From: Fundicoccus_A sp052115865
GTDB lineage: Bacteria; Bacillota; Bacilli; Lactobacillales; Aerococcaceae
NCBI RefSeq assembly: GCF_052115865.1
Contig: NZ_JBQKME010000007.1
Span: forward strand, 88,901-152,900
Length of the DNA: 64,000 nucleotides
Direction of reading: 5' to 3'
The translations under genes were made by a program, and so were the position numbers. The notes beneath the pieces were generated by a model that did not search any database, had not been told where the DNA came from, and worked only from the letters and a program-made list of their open reading frames with translations. Shown piece by piece: positions 1 through 8,900 of the stretch; the stretch's first letter is position 1, and every line of letters starts with the position of its first letter.

Positions 1-990
1 AATGTCCGTACTAGCTTTATAATATTTAACTTTGCTTCCTTCTTCTGCTTGCGTCCAAAGTTTTTTATCTTTACGGTTAATATTGTTTTCAATCACACTA
101 TTCGCAGCATTTAAAATATTTTGCGTTGAACGGTAATTTTGTTCCAATAAAATTACGGTGGCATTAGGATAATCTTTCTCGAAATTCATAATATTTTCCA
201 TATTAGCCCCACGCCAACCATAAATACTTTGATCAGCATCTCCTACAACACAGATATTTTTTAACATACCTGCTAATAGCTGAACAAGCTGATATTGACT
301 TTGGTTAGTATCTTGATATTCATCCACGTGAATATATTGAAACTTGTGTTGGTAAAAAGAGCGAACTGTTTCATTATTTTGCAAGAGTCGCACAGTTAGC
401 AAAATTAAATCATTAAAATCCATCGCATTCGCCGCTTTTAGTTTCTTTTGGTAAAGTGAATAGACATTTCCGTTAATCTCGTCAATGTATCCTGAATGGG
501 TCATTTTATAGTCTTTAGGTAATTGATTATTATTTTTAGCTTCATCAATCATCCACAGCATATCTTTTGGATTAAAACGATTGGTATCTAAATTTAACTC
601 TTTTAAAACTTGTTTCATTAGCGTCTTTTGCTCGTCCTGGTCAATGATCGTAAAATTACGTTCATAACCAACATGCTCTGCTTCACGTCTTAAAATACGG
701 GCGCACATGGCGTGAAAGGTAGAAACCCAGATAGAATCGGCAGCATCTTGTACGAGTGCCGAAATTCTTTCCTTCATTTCATTAGCTGCCTTATTCGTAA
801 AGGTGATAGCTAATATATTCCAAGGATTGACTTGTTTTTCAGCAATCAGGTAAGCCATCCGGTAAGTTAGGACACGGGTCTTCCCACTTCCGGCTCCAGC
901 AGCAATTAACAAAGGGCCTTCTGTCGTTAAAACAGCCTTCTTTTGTTGATCATTTAAGGTATTTATTTGGTTCATTAATTGTGTCGACAC
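1..990 (-). CDS. pcrA: ATP-dependent DNA helicase PcrA/UvrD, N-terminal part (runs off window)
   Basis: Superfamily 1 helicase that unwinds DNA in repair and plasmid replication. The reading frame is open to base 1, so only about 330 residues are seen. Visible motifs are Walker A GAGSGKT near residue 34-40, the Walker B/DEYQDTN box (bases about 310-330), GDADQSIYGWRGA and the QNYRST motif IV, all in canonical order. An ATG at 996 sits directly against the GGAGG ribosome site, so the GTG at 990, spaced 7 bases from it, is the likelier start. In many Lactobacillales ligA lies downstream of pcrA; here that would be outside the window. Identity is secure; the C-terminus cannot be judged. Confidence 0.95.
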   Translation of the reverse strand, partial: MSTQLMNQINTLNDQQKKAVLTTEGPLLIAAGAGSGKTRVLTYRMAYLIAEKQVNPWNILAITFTNKAANEMKERISALVQDAADSIWVSTFHAMCARILRREAEHVGYERNFTIIDQDEQKTLMKQVLKELNLDTNRFNPKDMLWMIDEAKNNNQLPKDYKMTHSGYIDEINGNVYSLYQKKLKAANAMDFNDLILLTVRLLQNNETVRSFYQHKFQYIHVDEYQDTNQSQYQLVQLLAGMLKNICVVGDADQSIYGWRGANMENIMNFEKDYPNATVILLEQNYRSTQNILNAANSVIENNINRKDKKLWTQAEEGSKVKYYKASTDI

Positions 991-1128
991 AAACATTCCT
1001 CCAATCATGTGAAAAACGGACAACTTGTCCGTTATATAGCATTCATTTCACACTTTTATTTCCTTGTATATTATAACAAAAAATAACAGTAAGCGATGCT
1101 AAACAGCAATGCCTACTGCTATAAAAAA

Positions 1129-2262
1129 TTAATCAAAATGATTAATTTCAGTTAATTCAATTTGACGCTTACAATTCGCTATTGAATCCCCATTTATAAT
1201 GACATGACCGATTAAATCTTGTGGTTGATTTCCTAGAGGATTGAAGAGCACAAAACTCCAATCTGTCCGTAACATATATTGGGTTAGAACTTTTTCAATG
1301 TTTAATGAAGCCAGTGGAATAGCAATGGCCGCTTGGCTAAGAGGTCTTAAATCCGGTAAAGGCAGACCAACTAATGCCCTTAGAGACACATCAAAATGTG
1401 AATCGGACATTGAACCAATCGTAAATATTGCTTCTTCATTTAATCCAATGCTGGCATTATTAATATAAATAACTCCGGCTGAGGTGATGAGAAATTGAAT
1501 GGTTAAAGGGCCAATTAAATTCAGACTTTCAGCAATCATCAGGCCTAATCGATTAAGTTCTTGCTCGATCATTGGTTGAATAGATGCTGGATAGCGAACC
1601 TGTGTGCCAATATTTTCTGTCTGGATCACTTCAAAAACAGGATAAACCAACATTTCACCACGCTCATTACGAATGACTGTTAACGACGCTCTTTTTTCAG
1701 CTGGAATCCATGCTTCTAAAATACAAGTTGATTCTTCAACTTTTAATTCAGCTTCTGGGAAATCTTCTTCACTATATAAAACAATATGGTCATGCGCGTG
1801 ATTAGTATGTCTTTGAGTTGTCTTTAAAATACATGGAAACCCAATATATTCAATCGCTTCTTTAATGTCTGATAAATTGGTCACCATAGAAAATGGTGCA
1901 ACTAAAGCTTTAATCGAATCTAAATAGGCCTTTTCAATTAATCGATCTGTCGTAATCGCAATTAAATCTTCTGACAAAGGCATATCCGTTACTTCATTTA
2001 ATAATAAATAATCTCGATTGGTTAATAAACTTTTCTCAGTCACAACAAGATCGACACGACTACCAAATTGTTGCAAGACTTCATCCGTCAACCTCTGAGT
2101 GACCGTTTGCCAACTCGAAAATTGCCTCACAGGATTGATTTCATTAGTAACCAAACTAGCAACTCGATAACCTAGTTTCCCTGCAGATTGAGCCAGTAGT
2201 GCCGAAGCCATAGAATTGCCAATAATTCCTATTGTTTCACCAGGATAATGTCTCTGGGGCAT
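1129..2262 (-). CDS. PurK-like ATP-grasp protein, orphan
   Basis: 377 residues with an N-terminal Rossmann-like domain (GETIGIIGNSMASALLAQSA, a PurK-type glycine-rich start) and a central ATP-grasp domain (FPCILKTTQ lysine strand, later ILEAWIPAEKRASLTVIRN and an EEAIF segment). PurK converts aminoimidazole ribonucleotide to its N5-carboxy form in purine synthesis. No purE, purB or other pur gene is adjacent; the gene sits just behind pcrA on the same strand, 133 bases upstream of it. Sequence conservation with true PurK looks weak in the middle and C-terminal parts, so a paralogue with another ATP-grasp carboxylation or ligation role is possible. Family assignment is fairly sure; function is not. 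Confidence 0.6.
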   Translation of the reverse strand: MPQRHYPGETIGIIGNSMASALLAQSAGKLGYRVASLVTNEINPVRQFSSWQTVTQRLTDEVLQQFGSRVDLVVTEKSLLTNRDYLLLNEVTDMPLSEDLIAITTDRLIEKAYLDSIKALVAPFSMVTNLSDIKEAIEYIGFPCILKTTQRHTNHAHDHIVLYSEEDFPEAELKVEESTCILEAWIPAEKRASLTVIRNERGEMLVYPVFEVIQTENIGTQVRYPASIQPMIEQELNRLGLMIAESLNLIGPLTIQFLITSAGVIYINNASIGLNEEAIFTIGSMSDSHFDVSLRALVGLPLPDLRPLSQAAIAIPLASLNIEKVLTQYMLRTDWSFVLFNPLGNQPQDLIGHVIINGDSIANCKRQIELTEINHFD

Positions 2263-2433
2263 TCAGCCATCTCCTTATAAACTTAATAAATACTACTATA
2301 ACGTTACTATAGGCGATTGAGCCTCTTATTTCAAATGTTTTTCAGCTTTTGTATATTACAGTTCGGTAACTAAGACTTATTCTGTTTCTAACTCGGTCGA
2401 ATCATTTGTAATGGCAGTCGGGGTTGAAGTTGT

Positions 2434-3132
2434 TTATTCTACTAAATCATATTGCTGTAAATCATATTGATTGATTAAATTAATGATCTTATCGGCATAA
2501 TTTGGGTCAGTGGCATAGCCAGCTTTTTGTAAGCCTTCAGCTTGTTCAAAGGCTGTTTCGGCATTAACAACAGGGTCATAAAAGTCACTATCCCAACTCG
2601 TTCCATAATATAATAATTCAGCATGAGCCTGCATAGACGCTTCACGGCTAGGATAGACCTTAAAGCGATCAACAATTTCAATCCATTCATCATCTACATA
2701 CTCTGAGGTTAGATAATCGACTCCCTCGGGGTCAGCTGCTGAGGTTTTAACACCGAACAAATTATTATGGGCACTGGCTAATTCACTTTGACCAAATTCA
2801 GATTCAAGCATGGCCTGTGCCATTGAAACAGAAGCAAAAATCCCATACTCCGATTGTAATTGCTGGGCTTTTGGTGCAATTGACTCGACAAATTCGATTC
2901 GGCTATCATCTTCAAATGATGTAAATTCTGTAAATTGTAAGCCTGTTTGATTCCGAACTTGTATTGCTAACAATACAAACAAAATACCAAGAATGGTTAA
3001 AAAAATCGTCATCTGCCCCACCCGTTTCGTCAGCGAATGATAATATGACTTTAAGGTTTTTAGGAAGGAGGAAGATTTCGTTTTTTTCTTATACTTGCTT
3101 GTTTTTCTTTTAACTTGCTTATTTCTTGCCAT
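2434..3132 (-). CDS. Membrane-anchored GH73 N-acetylglucosaminidase
   Basis: 232 residues: a strongly basic cytosolic N-terminus (about 38 residues with many Lys), one transmembrane segment about residues 41-60, and an extracellular GH73/FlgJ-type glucosaminidase domain. The motif AQAMLESEFGQSELA carries the likely general acid Glu110, followed by NNLFGVK, the usual second landmark of the family. Such enzymes cleave the glycan strand of peptidoglycan during growth or separation. The domain ends at the C-terminus with no LysM or SH3 anchor, so the N-terminal helix is the only anchor. It is followed downstream by an AT-rich 170-base gap before the PurK-like gene. Confidence 0.85.
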   Translation of the reverse strand: MARNKQVKRKTSKYKKKTKSSSFLKTLKSYYHSLTKRVGQMTIFLTILGILFVLLAIQVRNQTGLQFTEFTSFEDDSRIEFVESIAPKAQQLQSEYGIFASVSMAQAMLESEFGQSELASAHNNLFGVKTSAADPEGVDYLTSEYVDDEWIEIVDRFKVYPSREASMQAHAELLYYGTSWDSDFYDPVVNAETAFEQAEGLQKAGYATDPNYADKIINLINQYDLQQYDLVE

Positions 3133-3173
3133 AATTTCACCACTTAAGAGATATTAAGCGGTAAAACTACCGC

Positions 3174-3704
3174 TTAATTATTAGTATCCTTTAATTTCTC
3201 ACTTTCGTCATCAAACCATTGTAGGAGTTTTACCTCATCATAGGCAATTTGTTGTCTTAAAACACCTGGTAAACGAATCTCAATGATATCATTATAGCCC
3301 CAGAAATTATAGTCAGCGATCAATTGTAAGATTGTCATATTCGATTTACGGTTACTATCTTCTTCATTTAAATCCGAATGATGCCATTCTAGGCGAACCA
3401 TTCCATGGTTAACCCATGTTTTGGCTATTTGATATTTGAGATATTTATATTCCGTCACTGGATCAGCCATTATTTCTGGAATAATTTCGGCATTACGGAC
3501 AACTTTTTGAACTAACATCCATTCATAATCGGTAAACAAAGTACTTAAAATCTTAATGTTTTCATATTTTAAGCCCTGTTCCCCTTTTTTCCAACGATCC
3601 CAACTTTGTGGTGAAATACCCAATTTTTCTGAATAAAAGGCTTTTTCACTCACATACTTTTCCTTTATAACGGACACAACAATTTGAATTAATGCTGAGT
3701 TCAT
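3174..3704 (-). CDS. Small protein of unknown function with HTH-like N-terminus
   Basis: 176 residues. I do not recognise a named family. Residues about 15-60 (FYSEKLGISPQSWDRWKKGE) look like a Cro/CI-type helix-turn-helix: a short helix, a glycine turn, then a Ser-Trp-x-x-Trp-Lys recognition-like helix. The remainder is aromatic-rich with conserved-looking WHHSDLN and WGYNDIIEIR stretches and no membrane segment. The gene lies 41 bases from the glucosaminidase on the same strand, so the two may be co-transcribed. A DNA-binding or phage-derived regulatory role is possible but only inferred. Confidence 0.55.
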   Translation of the reverse strand: MNSALIQIVVSVIKEKYVSEKAFYSEKLGISPQSWDRWKKGEQGLKYENIKILSTLFTDYEWMLVQKVVRNAEIIPEIMADPVTEYKYLKYQIAKTWVNHGMVRLEWHHSDLNEEDSNRKSNMTILQLIADYNFWGYNDIIEIRLPGVLRQQIAYDEVKLLQWFDDESEKLKDTNN

Positions 3705-3789
3705 TTATATCACCTTCCACGTGTATTTTTTACTTAATTATACACCTGTTAGGTTAATTTGCAACTAGGATGACCTCAATTTATTACAT

Positions 3790-3866
3790 AAAAAACCGAA
3801 CAATCTTTATAGTTGCCATGACATCGTCGCCATGTGTGAATTACTATAATTGATTGTGCGGTTTTT
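3790..3866 (-). terminator. Long-stem terminator after the zinc-ribbon protein gene
   Basis: Imperfect inverted repeat: AAAACCG(A)ACAATC(TT)TATAGT pairs with ACTATA(ATT)GATTGT(G)CGGTTTT across a loop of about 29 bases. Poly-A on the left gives a U-tract for minus-strand transcripts ending downstream of the stop at 3899. It could also act in the plus direction. Confidence 0.65.
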
Positions 3867-3898
3867 ATTGCTTTAATTACACTTTTATTAAATATTGT

Positions 3899-5761
3899 CT
3901 AGTCAAAGCGGTAGCGATAAGTTTGTGTACTTTCGTCATACCACCATGTAGGTTCAACACGTTGACCATTTGCATTCACAATACTACGGTCTGGTAAATA
4001 AATATTCTCATTTGTATTCTCAACATATTGAATATAATACTCACCTGATCCAGCACCTGTTGTCGGTGTTGATTCTGTTTGTTCAGACTCTTGGCTTACA
4101 GGAACTTCTTCAGATTCAGTTTCATCAATAATCGTCACTTGTTCGGCTGACTCTGATTCCGACTCTGATTCAGATTCTAATTCTGATTCTTCTTCGGTCT
4201 CTTCTGCAATTTCACCTGTTTCAAAGTAAGTAACTAACTCTAAAACCGTATCGGCTGTAGCAACTACTACCGCTTCAGAATCGCTAAAGTCTGTTACTAG
4301 ACTTACCACAATATAAGCAGCATCTTCGGTTTCTAAAATTCCTGAATAATATTGATTTGATGTATCTGTATCTAATGTTGCTAATTCATAGCGTCTGGTT
4401 ACTTGTTCATTACCCACTGGATATTTTTCTGTTAATGGGGTTTGTAACAAGACTTCTTTAAAGGCTTCATCCATTTCTGGCGAAATTAATTCATCATTTG
4501 CTAGTTGGTCAAGTAATAAAGCAATATCTTGTGCACTTGTAAACGAACCAGAAATCGCTCCATTATCTGATACGGATAATAATTGATTGATTTTAGTTGA
4601 GAAATAGCCTTCTTGTGCAGCCCACATATTAAAGCTATTTGGACCACCGGTTGCTTGAATTAGGTGATTAACTGCCGAAACATCATGATCTTGCACAACA
4701 GCTAAAATGATTTCGCTCACTAATAATTGTGACCCATCTTCAGCTTGTGCTACAGGCGTTTCTTGGTTCCCTGCTTTCAAATCATCTAAAATGGTAATGG
4801 ATGAATCTAGCGTAAAGTCACCGTCTTCTATCGCTTCATATGTTGCTTGTAGGACAAACCATGAAATCAAGTTTGAAGCTTCCACACTATGGTTATCATA
4901 AACGAAAGGCACATCGGCTGTCGTATCATTAAATACCGCTGAAATTTCACCTAGATCATTCAAGTGTGTATTGATGGTATCATTGAATTGTTCAAACTGT
5001 TCTGCATTAATGCCTGAATCTGGTAGTTCAATGTCAACCGTTTGATCAATTCCTAGTCTTTGTGACTTCACTTGTAAAACTTGTTCTTGGTTATCCACCG
5101 CTACTACTTGCAAGCTAGGATCATTATACGAAATTGTAATTGTTTGATCTTTGTGTAGTAAGGAGAAATCCTCAATGTCAGTCGTTGAACCATTGGAATT
5201 AATAGCAAATTCAAAATCACCAGCTGTTAAATTCCCTAATGGCTTGTTGAATTCTAACTCTACATTAATGATTGGATAATCATCGGTATTGACCATTGAA
5301 TTATCAATTGTTATTTCTGCAACTTCAGTTTCTTCACTTTCTGAAGTTGATTCCAAACTTTCAGCAGAATCTTCTTCAGTATTAGAATCGTCAGTTGATT
5401 CTGAATCAACTGAATCTGTAACGGCTACTGAAGTACTTTCACCTTCGCTAGAACTTTCAGATTCTTCACTGATACTTTCAACAACATGGGTTTGATTATC
5501 ATTACCAAATCCTAATTGGTCCCATAAACTGCTAGCTAACCCTGGTCCATACATGATTAGTAAAAATAGTACAGCTACAGCTAGCAAAATTTTTACTAAA
5601 TTCCATACAAAACCACCAACATTACGCTTTTTTCTTGTTCTTGGTACAACTTCTTGCACTTCTTTTTGGTTTTTAGTAACTTCTTTCTCTGAAAAGACAT
5701 GTCCACAATATGCACATTGATTTTTACTTCTAACTTCTCTACCACAGTTAGGACACTGCAT
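3899..5761 (-). CDS. Zinc-ribbon, membrane-anchored protein with degenerate class A beta-lactamase-like domain
   Basis: 620 residues. An N-terminal double-CxxC zinc ribbon (CPNCGREV then CAYCGHVF) is cytosolic, followed by a transmembrane helix about residues 52-72, a Ser/Glu/Asp-rich linker (about 90-150), a beta-strand domain, and a serine beta-lactamase/penicillin-binding-like fold (about 270-510). In that fold the S of SxxK is present (EASNLISWF) but the Lys is Ile, the SDN loop reads HDVSAVN, and no KTG triad is seen, so catalysis is unlikely. A second Ser-Glu tract and a Trp/Tyr-rich tail (TWWYDESTQTYRYRFD) end the protein. A cell-wall sensing or binding role is inference. Confidence 0.7.
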   Translation of the reverse strand: MQCPNCGREVRSKNQCAYCGHVFSEKEVTKNQKEVQEVVPRTRKKRNVGGFVWNLVKILLAVAVLFLLIMYGPGLASSLWDQLGFGNDNQTHVVESISEESESSSEGESTSVAVTDSVDSESTDDSNTEEDSAESLESTSESEETEVAEITIDNSMVNTDDYPIINVELEFNKPLGNLTAGDFEFAINSNGSTTDIEDFSLLHKDQTITISYNDPSLQVVAVDNQEQVLQVKSQRLGIDQTVDIELPDSGINAEQFEQFNDTINTHLNDLGEISAVFNDTTADVPFVYDNHSVEASNLISWFVLQATYEAIEDGDFTLDSSITILDDLKAGNQETPVAQAEDGSQLLVSEIILAVVQDHDVSAVNHLIQATGGPNSFNMWAAQEGYFSTKINQLLSVSDNGAISGSFTSAQDIALLLDQLANDELISPEMDEAFKEVLLQTPLTEKYPVGNEQVTRRYELATLDTDTSNQYYSGILETEDAAYIVVSLVTDFSDSEAVVVATADTVLELVTYFETGEIAEETEEESELESESESESESAEQVTIIDETESEEVPVSQESEQTESTPTTGAGSGEYYIQYVENTNENIYLPDRSIVNANGQRVEPTWWYDESTQTYRYRFD

Positions 5762-5892
5762 GCAATTTCCTCCTAAATGTCATTTAAATACAAAATTAAA
5801 TTTGTATGTTACTTCCTGAATTGTAGCACAATTTACTTCTATTTTACAGTTACAATATGATTACCTACATTATTAAGCTATTTTTTTAGATA

Positions 5893-5927
5893 AAAAAAGT
5901 GCAAGAAACTTTTCCTTACACTTTTTT
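5893..5927 (-). terminator. Terminator of the ABC exporter operon
   Basis: Stem AAAAAGTG(C)AAG / CTT(A)CACTTTTT with a 9-base loop, 15 bases after the stop of the FtsX-like permease gene at 5942. A/T tracts on both sides allow bidirectional use. Confidence 0.7.
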
Positions 5928-5941
5928 ATTGACAGTGATAT

Positions 5942-8900
5942 TTATTCTACGGCTTTTAGAGCTTCAACCATATCGATTTTCTTCAGTTTAAAATGCATCG
6001 CCAGCATAACGATGGATGCAAAAACAAAGGTAATAATCACCGATAAAATATAATCCATTATGGTAATCCTTGGATAAAATAGGAGATTATTCAATTGCAT
6101 GGTTTTCATAATATAATGATTTAAAACTGTTCCTAAACCGAGTCCGATCAATGATCCGATGAAGGTTAAAACAAGTACCTCGGATGCAATATACATCGTT
6201 ACTTCTCGATTATAAAAACCTAAGACTTTAATGGTTGATAATTCTCGCATCCGCTCTGCCACATTAATGTTGGTTAGATTATATAAAACAACAAAGGCTA
6301 AACCGGCCGCTGATATAATCAAAACAATTGTAATTAAGTCTAAACTTTCCATTGAGTTTTTCGCACTACTACTAATGGTTTCAACATTCACAACGGCTAA
6401 AACAGATGCTTCCTCTGAAATTTCTTCTTCAAATAAAGCTTGGTCAGTATCGGCTTGATAGGCTAAATAATAACTATTCGTGATTGGTTCGTCTTCGAAT
6501 ATTTCTTCAAAGTCTGCCTGCGTCATATAGAGATAATGACCAATATAGTTTTCAGTAATGGCGCCTACTTTTATTTCATAAGGTTGATTCTTCGAATCCT
6601 GTAGATGAAAAGTATCCCCTACACCGATGTTTAAGTATTCAGCTAAGCGTTCGGTGATGACAGGACCTGTTGTGAATAAATCCAGTGTTGATTCAGCATC
6701 TCGTTCACGGATAGTTATTATCTCTGTAAAGTTATCATCCATTGGGACGATGACACTGACCGATTGACTTGCTTCTTGCGTATTGGTGTCATAATTAACA
6801 GTATAAGCTTGGTTGTATAATTCAATATCTGCTTTTTGATCGACCAAGGCTTGGAAGTCACTTAATTCTGATTCGCTTAAGTCGTCTTCTAACATTAGGA
6901 TACTATCATAACCATGTAAGTCATCAAATTGTGCACTAACAATATTTGAAATGGTTGTTGAAATACCAAATCCGGTGACAATTAACATGGTACAGCCCGC
7001 GACACCGATGACGGTCATTGAATTTCGGCCTTTGTATCTTAATAAGTTCCGAATCGTCATCTGTGTTTTGTAACTTAGGCGACGCCATAAGAAAGTAGCA
7101 CGCTCGATTAAGGTCTTCTTACCTGCTTTAGGTGGTTCCGGCTGCAGTAAGAGTGCCGCTTGGGTTTTTAAAATACCATAAGGAGTCGTAATTGCGGGTA
7201 TAAGCGCACAACCAATCCCAATGATAGCGACAGAGATATTTAATAGGATTGAAATTTCAACAATTGGTGTATCAAAGTAGAATAATAAATTATAGGCATT
7301 AACAATCACTGGTGGAAAAATAACATAGCCTAATATAATTCCCACAATAACGCCAAGAATGCTCGCTAAACCGGCATAAGAAATGAATTTAGATAGAATG
7401 ACGTGGTTAGGATAACCCATTTGCTTCATGGTTCCCATATAATTTCTTTGTTCACTTGCCATTCGTTTGATTGTCGTAAAGGTTACTAGAATCGCAATAC
7501 CAAAAAAGAAGACCGGGAAGATATTACTGATCACCGTAATTTGTTGGGCATTTTCGTATACGGATTGATAGGCGTCAAAACTATCTCTTTGATTAACAAA
7601 ATAAATAGGTGCCGTGAGATCCTCTAAGGCAATTTTCGCATCATTTAGATCGATTTGCCCTTGTCGTAAATCGACCATTGCTTTATTGGCTTCTTTGTTA
7701 AAAGCAATTTGACTGGCTCTTAGATTTTCTTGGCCGATTTCTAGTGCCATCCGACCATCCATGGCTTCATCGCGACCAGCCTGTAACGACGCGTAGCCAT
7801 CAATGATTTCTTCTTTTGCTTCGAGTAATTCTTCATAACCTGCTTCAAGTTCTGCTTGACCCGCGTAAAATTCTTCCCAACCAGCTTCTAGTTGTTGACG
7901 ACCAGACTCTAATTCTTTGGCTGCCTGATTGAGTGCCGCAAGGCCTTGAGCTCTTTCTGTCTCAAAGACGGACCAGCCATTGTCCAATGCCGCTTGACCT
8001 GCTTGGTATTGCGCCAAACCAGAATAATAACTTTCCCAACCTTGATCCAATGCTGCTTGGCCTTGCGTGATTTCTGCTTCTGCTTGATTCAATTGGTCTA
8101 CAGCTTCTGTTAAGAGTGTCATTTGTTCATTTAGTTCTTTTTCTTGAGCACGCAATTCATCTAGCTGTGCTTGTAGTGCATCATAATCGAGATTACGGTC
8201 GATTTCTCTTAACTGATTTAATTCAGCCTGCTTTTGATCACGTTCAGCACGTAAATCTTCTAAGCGACTTTGATTATTTGCTTTTTCAGCCTGTAAGTTT
8301 TCCAAAGCTACTGATGCTTGTTGAAAATTACTTTCTGCTTGATAAGTCACATTAGTTTGTGCTTCCACTGCCGCTTGACTATTCGCAAACTCAATTTCCG
8401 CTTGTGAAATCTCTGCATTTAAACTATCAATTTGAGCCTGATTGTTTTCAGGATCAGCCAACAAAGCAGCTCTTTGACTGTATAAGGAATCCAGGTAAAC
8501 TTGTTGGTCATTCAATTGATTTTGTTGACTTGCCAAAATTTCTTGTTGATAATACCAATCTGACTCGGCCGTTTGCACTAGTTGTTGTTGCGCATCTACG
8601 GCTGTTTGATTATCAAGTGTTAATATTTCAAGTTGACTGATTTCAGCATCTAAACTGGCAATTTTTCCCTCTAAAGTCTGAATTTGTTCCGGAAGAGTTG
8701 CTAATTCTTTTTCTAAGCGGTCAATTTCAGCTACAATCGTTTCACGTTGGCTGCCTAGTTCTGCTAATAAATCCGCTAATGAAATATCCGTTGATAAACC
8801 GAGTCCTTCTAGCAACGCTTTTAGCTCTTCATTTTCTGCAACTAATTCTTCCTGGGCTTGTTCAAGTGAAATTTCACCTGCTAAAAGCTGTGTTAACAGA

